Below are positions 1 to 18,416 of a stretch of DNA of 64,000 nt, one piece after another (the stretch's first letter is position 1; every line of letters starts with the position of its first letter). The position numbers were made by a program, and so were the translations under genes. The notes under the pieces are model-generated. The model worked only from the letters and a program-made list of their open reading frames with translations. It searched no databases and was not told the origin of the DNA. Source of the stretch: Maricaulis sp965228215 (lineage in GTDB: Bacteria; Pseudomonadota; Alphaproteobacteria; Caulobacterales; Maricaulaceae); assembly GCA_965228215.1 (NCBI GenBank), contig OZ245800.1:3162001-3226000 (forward strand), in the 5' to 3' direction.

Positions 1-482
1 TCGTTGACCGTCTCGCCGTCAATGATCAGGGCGTTCTTCAGGCCGAGGCCCTCGAAAGACGCGCGCAGATCCTTCGTCTTGGCAGCTTTCAGCACGGCCT
101 CATCGAGAATGATGAGCGACTGGGCGCCGACCTTGGACGACAGGGCGTGACGCAGAGCGAGCGAACGAACCTTTTTCGGCAGATCGTGTGCGTGGGAACG
201 CACGCGCGGGCCGTGAGCCCGGCCACCACCGACGAAGATCGGAGCCGAACGGGCACCGTGACGGGCACCGCCGCCGCCCTTCTGGCGACCGAACTTCTTC
301 TTGGTACGCGCGATTTCGGAACGGCCCTTGGTCTTGTGCGTGCCTTGCTGGCGCGCGGCCAATTGCCACTTCACGGCACGCTGAAGGAGATCGGCACGGA
401 CCTCTTCGATACCGAAAACGGCATCGTCGAGCTCGATGGCACCGGCGTCCTTCGCCGCGAGGGTTTTTACCTCGACCTTCAT
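1..482 (-). CDS. rplD: 50S ribosomal protein L4 (3' end cut by window edge)
   Basis: The first 160 codons of ribosomal protein L4, a 23S rRNA-binding protein whose extended loop lines the peptide exit tunnel. The ATG at 482 overlaps the rplC stop codon in the string TAATG, so translation is probably coupled. The Gly/Lys-rich loop KKKFGRQKGGGG is seen at about residues 61-72, followed by RHGARSAPIFVGGG, both typical of L4. The gene runs off the low-coordinate edge, so roughly the last fifth is missing. It belongs to the S10-type operon downstream of tuf, rpsJ and rplC. In enterobacteria L4 represses this operon; nothing in this stretch shows whether that holds here. Confidence 0.95.
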   Translation of the reverse strand, partial: MKVEVKTLAAKDAGAIELDDAVFGIEEVRADLLQRAVKWQLAARQQGTHKTKGRSEIARTKKKFGRQKGGGGARHGARSAPIFVGGGRAHGPRVRSHAHDLPKKVRSLALRHALSSKVGAQSLIILDEAVLKAAKTKDLRASFEGLGLKNALIIDGETVN

Positions 483-1273
483 TATTCCGTTCCTTCCTCG
501 CCGTCGGTCGCGTCCGCAGCCGGGGCCTCGGTGGCCGGAGCTTCTGCTTCGGCTTCCGCGGCCGGCGCTTCGTCAGCGGCCGGAGCATTCATTTCGTCCA
601 GCGTCCGGAACTTGCCCGGAAGCGGGAGGTCGGCACCGCCATGACCCTTCACAGCATCACGAAGCTCGATCCAGCCGCCGGCAGAACCCGGGATGGCGCC
701 TTTGACCAGCACCAGGCCGCGCTCGGCGTCGACACGGACGACTTCGAGATTTTGCGTGGTCACGCGGGTTGCACCCATGTGACCGGCCATTTTCTTGCCC
801 TTGAAGACCTTGCCCGGATCCTGGCACTGACCCGTGGAACCATGCGAACGGTGAGAAATCGACACACCGTGCGTGGCCCGCAGACCGCCAAAACCGTGGC
901 GCTTCATGGCACCTGCAAAACCCTTACCGATCGAAATGCCGGCTGCGTCGACAAGCTGTCCCGGAACGAAATGCTCTGCAGACAGTTCGGCGCCGATCTC
1001 GATCAGCTGGTCTTCGTCAACGCGGAACTCAACCAGCTTGCGCTTGGGAGCCACGTTCGCCTTGGCGAAGTGACCGCGCATGGCCTTCGAAGTCCGCTTG
1101 GCCTTGGCCGCGCCGGAACCCAGCTGCATGGCCGTATAACCGTCCTTGTCCGCAGTCTTGTGCGAGACGACCTGGCAGTTTTCCAGGGCCAGGACGGTGA
1201 CCGGAACGTGCGCTCCGTCTTCGGAGAACACGCGGGTCATGCCCAGTTTCTTGGCAATTACACCCGTGCGCAT
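482..1273 (-). CDS. rplC: 50S ribosomal protein L3
   Basis: Encodes L3 (263 aa), an early-assembling 23S rRNA-binding protein near the peptidyl transferase centre. The N-terminus MRTGVIAKKLGMTRVF and the central segment HRSHGSTGQCQDPGKVFKGK with AGHMG are family hallmarks. The protein is longer than the roughly 210 aa of E. coli L3 because of a C-terminal tail of about 40 residues rich in Ala, Glu and Asp, which is low-complexity and presumably disordered. The ATG lies two bases downstream of the rpsJ stop, and the stop overlaps the rplD start. Part of the tuf-rpsJ-rplC-rplD transcription unit. Confidence 0.97.
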   Translation of the reverse strand: MRTGVIAKKLGMTRVFSEDGAHVPVTVLALENCQVVSHKTADKDGYTAMQLGSGAAKAKRTSKAMRGHFAKANVAPKRKLVEFRVDEDQLIEIGAELSAEHFVPGQLVDAAGISIGKGFAGAMKRHGFGGLRATHGVSISHRSHGSTGQCQDPGKVFKGKKMAGHMGATRVTTQNLEVVRVDAERGLVLVKGAIPGSAGGWIELRDAVKGHGGADLPLPGKFRTLDEMNAPAADEAPAAEAEAEAPATEAPAADATDGEEGTE

Positions 1274-1275
1274 TG

Positions 1276-1590
<315 letters not shown>

Positions 1591-1628
1591 CAAACCGATC
1601 CCGTGTCTAGTGCTTTCTAAAGAGCAAT

Positions 1629-1658
1629 CCGGGGCGCCGATTTCGGCCGACGCCCCGG
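1629..1658 (-). terminator. GC-rich hairpin between tuf and rpsJ
   Basis: The arms CCGGGGCG (1629-1636) and CGCCCCGG (1651-1658) pair perfectly around a 14-nt loop just after the first tuf gene. On the minus strand no clean U-run follows (only ATTGCTCTTT), so this is more likely a partial attenuator or an RNA-processing/stability hairpin than a full terminator. It could set the ratio of EF-Tu to downstream ribosomal proteins (inference). Confidence 0.5.
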
Positions 1659-1673
1659 AAATTACTGGTTCAA

Positions 1674-2864
1674 TTACTCGACGATTTTGGAGACGACGCC
1701 TGCACCGACGGTGCGGCCGCCTTCACGGATGGCGAAGCGCAGCTTCTCTTCCATCGCGATCGGCGTGATCAGCTCGACATCCATCTCGACATTGTCGCCC
1801 GGCATAACCATCTCGGTTCCGGACTTCAGCGTCACAACACCCGTCACATCCGTCGTACGGAAGTAGAACTGCGGACGGTAGTTCGTGAAGAACGGCGTGT
1901 GGCGGCCGCCCTCTTCCTTCGTCAGGATGTACGCCTCAGCCACGAACTTGTGGTGCGGCGTGATCGAACCCGGCTTGGCCAGAACCTGGCCGCGCTCAAC
2001 ACCCTCACGGTCGATACCACGCAGCAGAACGCCGACATTGTCGCCAGCTTCGCCCTGGTCGAGCAGCTTGCGGAACATCTCAACGCCCGTACACGTCGTC
2101 TTCTGAGTCTCGCGGATACCCACGATCTCGATCTCTTCGCCGACATTCACGACACCGCGCTCAATGCGGCCCGTAACAACCGTACCGCGGCCGGAAATCG
2201 AGAACACGTCCTCGATCGGCATCAGGAAGGGCTGGTCCTTCGGACGTTCCGGCGTCGGGATGTACTCATCCACGGCAGCCATCAGCTCGAGGATCTTCTC
2301 CTTACCGATGTTCTCGTCACGGCCTTCAACAGCCGCCAGAGCAGAACCGGCAACGATCGGAATGTCGTCGCCCGGGAACTCGTAGGAAGACAGAAGTTCG
2401 CGAACTTCCATCTCAACCAGTTCCAGGAGCTCTTCATCGTCCACCTGGTCAACCTTGTTCAGGAAGACAACCAGGGCCGGAACGCCAACCTGGCGAGCCA
2501 GCAGGATGTGCTCGCGCGTCTGCGGCATCGGGCCGTCAGCAGCGTTCACAACCAGGATAGCGCCGTCCATCTGGGCTGCACCCGTGATCATGTTCTTCAC
2601 GTAGTCAGCGTGACCCGGGCAATCCACATGCGCGTAGTGACGGTTGTCCGTCTCATACTCAACGTGAGCCGTCGAGATCGTGATACCGCGGGCCTTCTCT
2701 TCCGGCGCCGAGTCAATCTCGTCATAACCCTTGGCTTCACCACCGCTGGCCTCAGCCAGAACCATCGTGATCGCCGCCGTCAGCGTCGTCTTGCCGTGGT
2801 CAACGTGACCAATCGTGCCGATGTTCGCGTGCGGCTTGTTCCGCTCAAACTTTTCCTTCGCCAT
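1674..2864 (-). CDS. tuf: elongation factor Tu, copy 1
   Basis: Encodes EF-Tu (396 aa), the GTPase that brings aminoacyl-tRNA to the ribosome. The G-domain motifs GHVDHGKT (about residues 19-26), DCPGHADY and NKVDQVDDEE are present and intact, followed by domains 2 and 3 of normal length. It is the last gene of the rpsL-rpsG-fusA-tuf group and precedes rpsJ. A second gene at 26594-27784 has the same coding sequence in every stretch I compared, at a constant offset of 24920 bases. Flanking sequences are unrelated, so the two copies appear to be homogenised by gene conversion. Confidence 0.98.
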   Translation of the reverse strand: MAKEKFERNKPHANIGTIGHVDHGKTTLTAAITMVLAEASGGEAKGYDEIDSAPEEKARGITISTAHVEYETDNRHYAHVDCPGHADYVKNMITGAAQMDGAILVVNAADGPMPQTREHILLARQVGVPALVVFLNKVDQVDDEELLELVEMEVRELLSSYEFPGDDIPIVAGSALAAVEGRDENIGKEKILELMAAVDEYIPTPERPKDQPFLMPIEDVFSISGRGTVVTGRIERGVVNVGEEIEIVGIRETQKTTCTGVEMFRKLLDQGEAGDNVGVLLRGIDREGVERGQVLAKPGSITPHHKFVAEAYILTKEEGGRHTPFFTNYRPQFYFRTTDVTGVVTLKSGTEMVMPGDNVEMDVELITPIAMEEKLRFAIREGGRTVGAGVVSKIVE

Positions 2865-2914
2865 CGTCTCGCTCCAGAATCTCTTTTCGTTCGTAACTCT
2901 TCAGGAAACCGGCT

Positions 2915-4990
<2,076 letters not shown>

Positions 4991-5022
4991 GTTCCTAGGT
5001 CCTTGATCCGGGCTTTACGCCG

Positions 5023-5493
5023 CTACCAGCGATAGTGAGAGAAGGCGCGGTTGGCTTCCGCCATCCGGTGCGTGTCTTCGCGCTTCTTGACGGCGACACC
5101 GCGGTTTGCGGAGGCATCCATCAGCTCACCGGCCAGACGTTCACGCATCGTGTTCTCGTTACGGCCGCGAGCGGCAGCGGTCAGCCAGCGAATGGCGAGC
5201 GCCTTCTTGCGGTCGTGACGAACTTCGACGGGAACCTGGTAGGTCGCACCACCAACACGGCGGGAACGAACCTCGACTTCCGGAGACACGTTTTCGAGCG
5301 CTTCGTGGAAGACACGAACCGGCTCGCGCTTGAGCTTGCCCTCGACGATGTCGAGCGCGCCATAAACGATCCGCTCGGCGACCGACTTTTTGCCGTCGAG
5401 CATGATGTAGTTCATGAACTTGGTCAGATCGCGATCCCCGAACTTCGGGTCCGGATGAATTTCGCGTTTTTCTGCGCGGTGACGACGCGACAT
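5023..5493 (-). CDS. rpsG: 30S ribosomal protein S7
   Basis: Encodes S7 (156 aa), the primary 16S rRNA 3'-domain binder that nucleates head assembly. MSRRHRAEKREIHPDPKFGD, the loop RRVGGATYQVPVEV and the C-terminal HRMAEANRAFSHYRW are typical. It sits 11 bases downstream of rpsL and 32 bases upstream of fusA. In enterobacteria S7 autoregulates the str mRNA at the rpsL-rpsG junction; the very short gap here would leave little room for that structure. Confidence 0.97.
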   Translation of the reverse strand: MSRRHRAEKREIHPDPKFGDRDLTKFMNYIMLDGKKSVAERIVYGALDIVEGKLKREPVRVFHEALENVSPEVEVRSRRVGGATYQVPVEVRHDRKKALAIRWLTAAARGRNENTMRERLAGELMDASANRGVAVKKREDTHRMAEANRAFSHYRW

Positions 5494-5504
5494 GGACGTC
5501 TCCC

Positions 5505-5876
5505 TTATTTCGGACGCTTGGCGCCGTACTTCGAACGACGCTGGCGACGATCCTTGACGCCCTGCGTGTCGAGGACGCCGCGAAGAATGTGATAACGGAC
5601 ACCCGGAAGGTCTTTCACACGGCCGCCGCGGATAAGCACGACGGAGTGTTCCTGCAGGTTGTGCCCCTCACCCGGAATGTAGCTGACGACCTCGTGACCG
5701 TTCGTCAGGCGCACCTTGGCGACCTTACGAAGGGCCGAGTTCGGCTTCTTCGGCGTGGTGGTGTAGACGCGCGTGCAAACGCCGCGGCGCTGAGGGCAAG
5801 CCTGGAGAGCCGGCACCTTGTTGCGCTTCGGCTTGTCCTTGCGAGGCTTGCGAATGAGCTGGTTGATTGTCGGCAT
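5505..5876 (-). CDS. rpsL: 30S ribosomal protein S12
   Basis: Encodes S12 (123 aa), the decoding-centre protein where streptomycin-resistance mutations arise. The start is MPTINQLIRKPRK at 5876; an in-frame extension upstream lacks family similarity and was rejected. The conserved TTPKKPNSALRKVAKVRL and YIPGEGHNLQEHSVVLIRGGRVKDLPGV blocks are present; Lys43, of TTPKKPN, is the wild-type streptomycin-sensitive residue as far as motif position shows. It is the first gene of the str operon, behind a promoter near 6058-6086. Confidence 0.97.
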   Translation of the reverse strand: MPTINQLIRKPRKDKPKRNKVPALQACPQRRGVCTRVYTTTPKKPNSALRKVAKVRLTNGHEVVSYIPGEGHNLQEHSVVLIRGGRVKDLPGVRYHILRGVLDTQGVKDRRQRRSKYGAKRPK

Positions 5877-6016
5877 CCCGCTCGTATCCGTTCCTAATCT
5901 CTCTTGCACACCCTTCAGCCCCTAGTGAGCTGAGGACGCAAAAAACGACGCCGACGCTCAGACCTCGAGGGCCCGGACGACGGTGTCTGGGTTGTTCCGT
6001 TGCCGTGGACGACGTC

Positions 6017-6032
6017 TAACCACGCGTGGTTA
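6017..6032. promoter_or_regulatory. perfect 16-bp palindrome in the rpsL leader
   Basis: TAACCACGCGTGGTTA reads the same on both strands. It lies about 20-35 nt downstream of the transcription start implied by the promoter at 6058-6086. It could be a protein operator or a short RNA hairpin; no known factor is assigned. Confidence 0.5.
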
Positions 6033-6057
6033 CGGCCCGTCCTTCAAACGAGCGCGG

Positions 6058-6086
6058 AACCTACGCATGCGACTCGCTTCCGTCAA
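6058..6086 (-). promoter_or_regulatory. sigma-70-type promoter of the str operon
   Basis: On the minus strand a -35 box TTGACG (6086-6081) is followed after exactly 17 bp by TAGGTT (6063-6058). This would start transcription near 6051 and give a leader of about 175 nt to rpsL. Placement just after the rpoC terminator supports it. Confidence 0.6.
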
Positions 6087-6137
6087 GCGCTCGTTCAGAC
6101 TTTTTCTGAGCCTGCTCAGGTTAACCACACCGGGCAC

Positions 6138-6170
6138 AAAAAAGACCGCCGGAAATCCGGCGGTCTTCTT
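6138..6170 (-). terminator. rho-independent terminator of the rpoBC operon
   Basis: Perfect 11-bp stem AAGACCGCCGG / CCGGCGGTCTT (6142-6152 and 6157-6167) with a 4-nt loop. Read on the minus strand it is followed by a run of six T. It lies 25 bp beyond the rpoC stop. Confidence 0.92.
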
Positions 6171-6194
6171 GTGATTTATTCAGACAGGACAGGC

Positions 6195-10412
<4,218 letters not shown>

Positions 10413-10480
10413 GTTGCCGTCTCCCAAAAAGGGGTCTGCGGGACGGGCGGCAACCCGCCCCGCTCAAATCAAATTCAGCC

Positions 10481-14557
<4,077 letters not shown>

Positions 14558-14747
14558 GTCGGCTCCCTTCGCAGAATGCCTGCGCAACTAAATGCGAGAA
14601 TAATCCCCGCGTTACCGCTCCTGGATCCGGACGGGCGCCCGAACCCTCCCAACAGACCCCCTGGAACGGCAGTGGGGGATCCGCAGTACGCAAAGACGGG
14701 CTAACGGACGCGCAGGATCACCCCACGCGCCCGTAGCACCGTGCAGT

Positions 14748-14764
14748 TCACGCCAGAGGCGTGA
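14748..14764 (-). terminator. hairpin abutting the rplL stop (attenuator-like)
   Basis: TCACGCC (14748-14754) and GGCGTGA (14758-14764) form a perfect 7-bp stem with a 3-nt loop that starts at the base after the rplL stop. No U-run follows, so full termination is unlikely. Partial attenuation or processing between rplL and rpoB is the natural inference. Confidence 0.45.
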
Positions 14765-15142
14765 TTACTTCAGCTCAACGCCAGCGCCGGCAGCTTCCAG
14801 CTTGGCCTTGATTTCCTCAGCTTCGGCTTTCGGAGCACCTTCCTTGACCGGCTTCGGAGCGCCTTCAACCAGTTCCTTGGCCTCTTTGAGACCCAGGCCC
14901 GTGATGGCGCGGACTTCTTTAATCACGTTGATCTTCTTGTCGCCGGCAGAAGTCAGGACAACGTCGAACTCGTCCTTTTCTTCAGCAGCAGCACCGCCAG
15001 CGTCACCGCCGCCAGCCGGGCCAGCCACGGCAACAGCAGCAGCGGCCTTGATGCCTTTTTCTTCGAGAAGATCGTTGAGTTCCTTGGCTTCCATGATGGT
15101 GAGGCCAAGAAGTTCGTCGCAGAGTTTAGCTACATCAGCCAT
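14765..15142 (-). CDS. rplL: 50S ribosomal protein L7/L12
   Basis: Encodes the stalk protein L7/L12 (125 aa), present in multiple copies and contacting translation GTPases. The N-terminal dimerisation segment, an Ala/Gly-rich hinge (about residues 35-55), and the C-terminal GTPase-contact domain with KINVIKEVRAITGLGLKEAK and LVEGAPKPVKEGAPK are all visible. Length and order are normal. It lies 53 bp downstream of rplJ in the L10-L7/L12-beta-beta' order. Confidence 0.97.
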   Translation of the reverse strand: MADVAKLCDELLGLTIMEAKELNDLLEEKGIKAAAAVAVAGPAGGGDAGGAAAEEKDEFDVVLTSAGDKKINVIKEVRAITGLGLKEAKELVEGAPKPVKEGAPKAEAEEIKAKLEAAGAGVELK

Positions 15143-15195
15143 TGTTTCAGTTCCTTAGTCGTTCGGTATGTCAGTTCGATAAGCGGAGAATGACG

Positions 15196-15711
15196 TTATG
15201 CTTCGGCTTTTTCCTGGATGACGCCGACAGCGCCTGCCAGACCCTGTGCCGGCGCCATGAGGCGCTGGGCAACCTGGGATGCCTGACCCGTGAGACGGGC
15301 CGCGATGGTTGCGATGAGTTCCTCACGCGACGGCATCTTGGAGAGCGCGTCGATGCCAGCAGCATCGAAGACTTCCTCTTCCATGAAACCGCCCAGGATG
15401 ACGAACTTGTCGTTATCCTTTGCGTACTCAACCGCCGCCTTCGGCGCCGCAACGAAGTCTTCCGAGTAAGCGATGGCTACCGGACCCGTGAACAGGTCAG
15501 CAGCTTCGCCAGCCGGATTATCCTTCAGGGCGATTTTGGCGAGGCGGTTGCGAACCACCTTGAACGTGCCGCCAAGCTCACGGAGCTTGCCGCGCAGTTC
15601 TGTCATTTCCGCAACGGTCATGCCCGAATAGTGGGTCATGACAACGGATCCGCTCTCGGCGAAGATGCCCTTGAGCTCTTCGACGGAAGCTTCTTTTTGA
15701 TTGCGATCCAT
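15196..15711 (-). CDS. rplJ: 50S ribosomal protein L10
   Basis: Encodes L10 (171 aa), the base of the ribosomal stalk that anchors L7/L12 dimers and, in many bacteria, represses its own mRNA. The start is MDRNQKEASVEELKGIF at 15711, preceded by GGGAGT; a long in-frame extension upstream is leader RNA and not conserved. The blocks MTHYSGMTVAEMTELR and KVVRNRLAKIAL are typical. The C-terminal helix that binds L7/L12 ends in GAVGVIQEKAEA. Confidence 0.96.
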   Translation of the reverse strand: MDRNQKEASVEELKGIFAESGSVVMTHYSGMTVAEMTELRGKLRELGGTFKVVRNRLAKIALKDNPAGEAADLFTGPVAIAYSEDFVAAPKAAVEYAKDNDKFVILGGFMEEEVFDAAGIDALSKMPSREELIATIAARLTGQASQVAQRLMAPAQGLAGAVGVIQEKAEA

Positions 15712-16020
15712 TTGCGGACTCCCTGCATGAACTGCCCACCATGGGCAGCCCGGTGAAAAACGCCGCGACAGTGCGCCCTCACCTCTCCCGAGGATCGAAC
15801 ACGCCGTCAGGCGCATTCCTGTCCCAGGGCTCGAACCGACAGACCGCCGAAAGGCAGTCAGATCGATCTCGCTCTGTCTCACACAGGGTCCGTACTGAAT
15901 TAAGGTCGGCCCTTGGGCAGACCCCCTGCGATCTCGGACAGGTTGGCCGATCGGAAATTGCTTTCCTCACAGCCGAACAGGCCCGGCCCCCTTTCCGGGA
16001 ACCGGACCAAACTCGTTAGC
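15712..16020 (-). ncRNA. rplJ leader region, probable L10 autoregulatory leader
   Basis: This 309-bp gap between rplA and rplJ has no credible gene on either strand. Close to the rplJ start it contains a perfect hairpin CTGCCCA-TGG-TGGGCAG (15732-15748), placed about 20 nt upstream of the start codon. L10-leader RNAs are known at this position in many bacteria. The assignment here is by position and one hairpin only; I did not identify the kink-turn. Confidence 0.4.
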
Positions 16021-16719
16021 CTAGGCCGTGATGGCGTCGGCGGTGTCAATCTTGACGCCCGGGCCCATCGTGGAGCTCAGGGCGATACGCTTGACATAGG
16101 TGCCTTTGGCGCCGCTCGGCTTGGCTTTCATGACAGCGTCTACCAGAGCCCGCACGTTTTGTGCAATGGCTTCTTCAGTAAAGCTTGCCTTGCCGATACC
16201 GGCGTGCACGACACCAGCCTTCTCGACGCGGAATTCAACAGCGCCGCCCTTGCTGTCATTGACAGCCTTGGTGACGTCCATCGTGACCGTGCCGACCTTC
16301 GGGTTCGGCATCATGCCGCGCGGGCCGAGGACCTTACCCAGACGGCCGACGAGCGGCATCATGTCCGGGGTGGCGATCACCTTGTCGAAATTGATGTTGC
16401 CGCCCTGGATCTGTTCCATCAGATCCTCGGCACCCACCACGTCGGCACCGGCCTTCGTGGCTTCCTCAGCCTTCGGACCGCGTGCAAACACGGCAACGCG
16501 GACCGAGCGGCCCGTGCCGTTCGGCAGGTTGCAGACGCCGCGGACCATCTGGTCGGCGTGGCGCGGGTCAACACCCAGATTCATGGCCAGTTCGATCGTC
16601 TCGTCGAACTTGGCGGTGGCATTGGCTTTCACCTTCGAGACAGCGTCGTCGACGGTGTAGACTGCATCACGATCAATCGTTTCGCGCGCAGCAGCGGTAC
16701 GTTTTCCCAGCTTGGCCAT
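16021..16719 (-). CDS. rplA: 50S ribosomal protein L1
   Basis: Encodes L1 (232 aa), the protein of the mobile L1 stalk that contacts E-site tRNA. MAKLGKRTAAARE, the PNPKVGTVTMDV motif and the C-terminal GTYVKRIALSSTMGPGVKID are typical. It starts 4 bp downstream of the rplK stop, as in most bacteria. In E. coli L1 represses rplKA; that has not been tested from the sequence here. Confidence 0.97.
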   Translation of the reverse strand: MAKLGKRTAAARETIDRDAVYTVDDAVSKVKANATAKFDETIELAMNLGVDPRHADQMVRGVCNLPNGTGRSVRVAVFARGPKAEEATKAGADVVGAEDLMEQIQGGNINFDKVIATPDMMPLVGRLGKVLGPRGMMPNPKVGTVTMDVTKAVNDSKGGAVEFRVEKAGVVHAGIGKASFTEEAIAQNVRALVDAVMKAKPSGAKGTYVKRIALSSTMGPGVKIDTADAITA

Positions 16720-16723
16720 CGTC

Positions 16724-17152
16724 TTACTCCGTCACCTCGAGACCCATGGAACGGGCGGAACCGGCGATGATCTTCGTCGCCTGGTCGAGGTCGTTCGCAT
16801 TGAGGTCTTTCATCTTTGCTTCTGCAATCTCGCGGCACTGGGCCATCGAGACCGAACCGGCGACAGCCTGGCCCGGGGTGGAACCACCCTTTTGCAGCTT
16901 CGCAGCCTTCTTGAGGTAGAAGCTGGCCGGCGGAGTCGCGATCACGAAAGTGAACGACTTGTCCGAGAAGACGGTGATGGTCGTCGGGATCGGCATCCCT
17001 TTTTCCATCTCTTGCGTCTTCGCGTTGAACGCCTTGCAGAATTCCATGATGTTCACGCCGCGCTGACCCAGTGCAGGGCCGATCGGCGGGGACGGGTTTG
17101 CAGCGCCCGCAGGCACTTGCAGCTTGATATAGCCGTCAATCTTCTTGGCCAT
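16724..17152 (-). CDS. rplK: 50S ribosomal protein L11
   Basis: Encodes L11 (142 aa), part of the GTPase-associated centre and the target region of thiostrepton. MAKKIDGYIKLQVPAGAANP, PSPPIGPALGQRGVNIMEFCKAFN and the C-terminal AGSARSMGLEV are hallmark segments. It sits 100 bp downstream of nusG behind a hairpin at 17163-17190 and 4 bp upstream of rplA. Confidence 0.97.
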   Translation of the reverse strand: MAKKIDGYIKLQVPAGAANPSPPIGPALGQRGVNIMEFCKAFNAKTQEMEKGMPIPTTITVFSDKSFTFVIATPPASFYLKKAAKLQKGGSTPGQAVAGSVSMAQCREIAEAKMKDLNANDLDQATKIIAGSARSMGLEVTE

Positions 17153-17162
17153 GTTCCCACTC

Positions 17163-17190
17163 CATTAAAGAACCGCGCCCTTCGCGGTTC
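17163..17190 (-). terminator. hairpin with short U-run between nusG and rplK
   Basis: GAACCGCG (17170-17177) and CGCGGTTC (17183-17190) form a perfect 8-bp stem with a 5-nt loop. On the minus strand it is followed by TTTAAT and then the rplK ribosome binding site. It may be a weak terminator or attenuator, or a leader element involved in rplK control. Confidence 0.5.
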
Positions 17191-17252
17191 CGGGGTTTCG
17201 CGGTACGGCCCGGCATGGACTTTGCGCCGGCACCTCCCGCAAACGATTTGCG

Positions 17253-17786
17253 CTACTCGACTTTCTCGACCTGCGCGTATTCCAGCTCGACCGGCGTTGC
17301 GCGGCCGAAAATATTGATAGCCACTTTCAGGCGGCCATTCTCGTCGTCGACTTCCTCGACAACACCGTTGAAGCTCTGGAAGTGACCATCGATGACATTG
17401 ACGGTCTCGCCGACTTCGTAGGTGACCGTCGGACGCGGACGCTCGGCGTCCTCTTCCATCTGGCCGAGGATACGCTTCACTTCATTCTCGGAGACCGGGA
17501 TCGGCTTCTTGCCGGAACCCAGGAAGCCGGTGACTTTCGGCGTATTCATGACGAGGTGATAGGCGTCATCGGTCATGTCCATCTTCACCAGGACATAACC
17601 GGGGAAATACTTGCGCTCGGCATTGACCTTGCGGCCCTTGCGGACTTCGACCACTTCCTCGGTCGGAACCAGGATTTCCTCGAACTTCTCGTCGAGACCC
17701 TTCGAGACCGCTTCAATGCGGATTGCCTCAGCGACCTTCTTCTCGAAGTTCGAATAGGCGTGCACGATATACCACTTGGCAGACAT
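17253..17786 (-). CDS. nusG: transcription termination/antitermination factor NusG
   Basis: Encodes NusG (177 aa), which binds RNA polymerase through its N-terminal domain and rho or S10 through the C-terminal KOW domain. The start MSAKWYIVHAYSNFEKKVAE at 17786 has GGAGGG about 5 nt upstream; a 4-codon extension was rejected. FPGYVLVKMDM and FLGSGKKPIPVSENEV lie in the N-terminal domain. GETVNVIDGHFQSFNGVVEE is the KOW motif. It follows secE by 12 bp. Confidence 0.97.
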   Translation of the reverse strand: MSAKWYIVHAYSNFEKKVAEAIRIEAVSKGLDEKFEEILVPTEEVVEVRKGRKVNAERKYFPGYVLVKMDMTDDAYHLVMNTPKVTGFLGSGKKPIPVSENEVKRILGQMEEDAERPRPTVTYEVGETVNVIDGHFQSFNGVVEEVDDENGRLKVAINIFGRATPVELEYAQVEKVE

Positions 17787-17798
17787 ACAGCCCTCCAA

Positions 17799-18056
17799 TC
17801 AACCGATTCCGAGAAGGAAATTGATCACCATCTGGAACACGGTATCCACGCCCCAGAAAAACAGCATGGCGATCAATGACAGGATCAGGACCATGATGGT
17901 CGAGACGATCAGCTCGTTGCGCGGCGTCCACGTGACCTTGCGGGCCTCGTTGCGCACTTCCTGCAGATACTGGAACGGATTCGTGCGCCGCTTGCGCGTC
18001 GCTCCGTCATCCGCCTTGGCGGCTGCAGGTGTCTTATCGTTCTTCTTGCGTGTCAT
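17799..18056 (-). CDS. secE: preprotein translocase subunit SecE
   Basis: Encodes the short single-span SecE (85 aa), which clamps SecY in the inner membrane. A basic, Ala/Lys-rich N-terminus precedes the conserved cytoplasmic helix FQYLQEVRNEARKVTWTPRNEL. One transmembrane segment follows at about residues 50-75. This is the single-span form typical of alphaproteobacteria. It lies between tRNA-Trp and nusG, the standard arrangement. Confidence 0.95.
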   Translation of the reverse strand: MTRKKNDKTPAAAKADDGATRKRRTNPFQYLQEVRNEARKVTWTPRNELIVSTIMVLILSLIAMLFFWGVDTVFQMVINFLLGIG

Positions 18057-18126
18057 TCAATTCCATCTGGTCCCGGGGGACCGTCCGTTCAACCGCCCAT
18101 AAGGCTCCGAATGCAGTTACGCGACA

Positions 18127-18202
18127 TGGCAGGGGCGGAGGGACTCGAACCCCCGACCCTCGGTTTTGGAGACCGATGCTCTACCAACTGAGCTACACCC
18201 CT
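18127..18202 (-). tRNA. trnW: tRNA-Trp (CCA)
   Basis: A 76-nt cloverleaf on the minus strand with acceptor arm AGGGGTG/CGCCCCT, D-arm GCTC/GAGC and anticodon loop CTCCAAA (anticodon CCA). The T-loop is TTCGAGT, and the 3' CCA is encoded. It lies 70 bp upstream of secE. Confidence 0.97.
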
Positions 18203-18416
18203 ATTTCCACGCACGCGACAGCGCACACGGATAAAGCCGCCGCTACATCCGAAGCGCAGCTCTCTACAACGGCTTTGGGCATATGGGAACAGTCCACTGC
18301 AAAAAAATATCTGTCGGCGTTATCCGGCGAACCTGCCGGGGGCAGTCCGGCGCCTTGAGCCGGCCCTAACCCATTGATAGGTTCGGCGCCTTCGCAAACG
18401 GCTGCTTTCTTCCAAT
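18203..18416. other. divergent intergenic region, tRNA-Trp and TPR-sulfotransferase
   Basis: 214 bp between two units transcribed away from each other. It must hold the promoters of both. TTGTAG followed after 18 bp by TAGCGG on the minus strand is a weak candidate for the tRNA; I could not settle either promoter. No small gene is evident. Confidence 0.4.

Larger units (their letters stand above)
5877..6137 (-). other. str operon leader and promoter region
   Basis: This non-coding stretch separates the rpoC terminator from rpsL. It contains the sigma-70-type promoter at 6058-6086, a perfect 16-bp palindrome at 6017-6032 just downstream of the inferred start point, and an AC-rich mRNA leader. 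No convincing small gene was seen on either strand. Confidence 0.7.
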
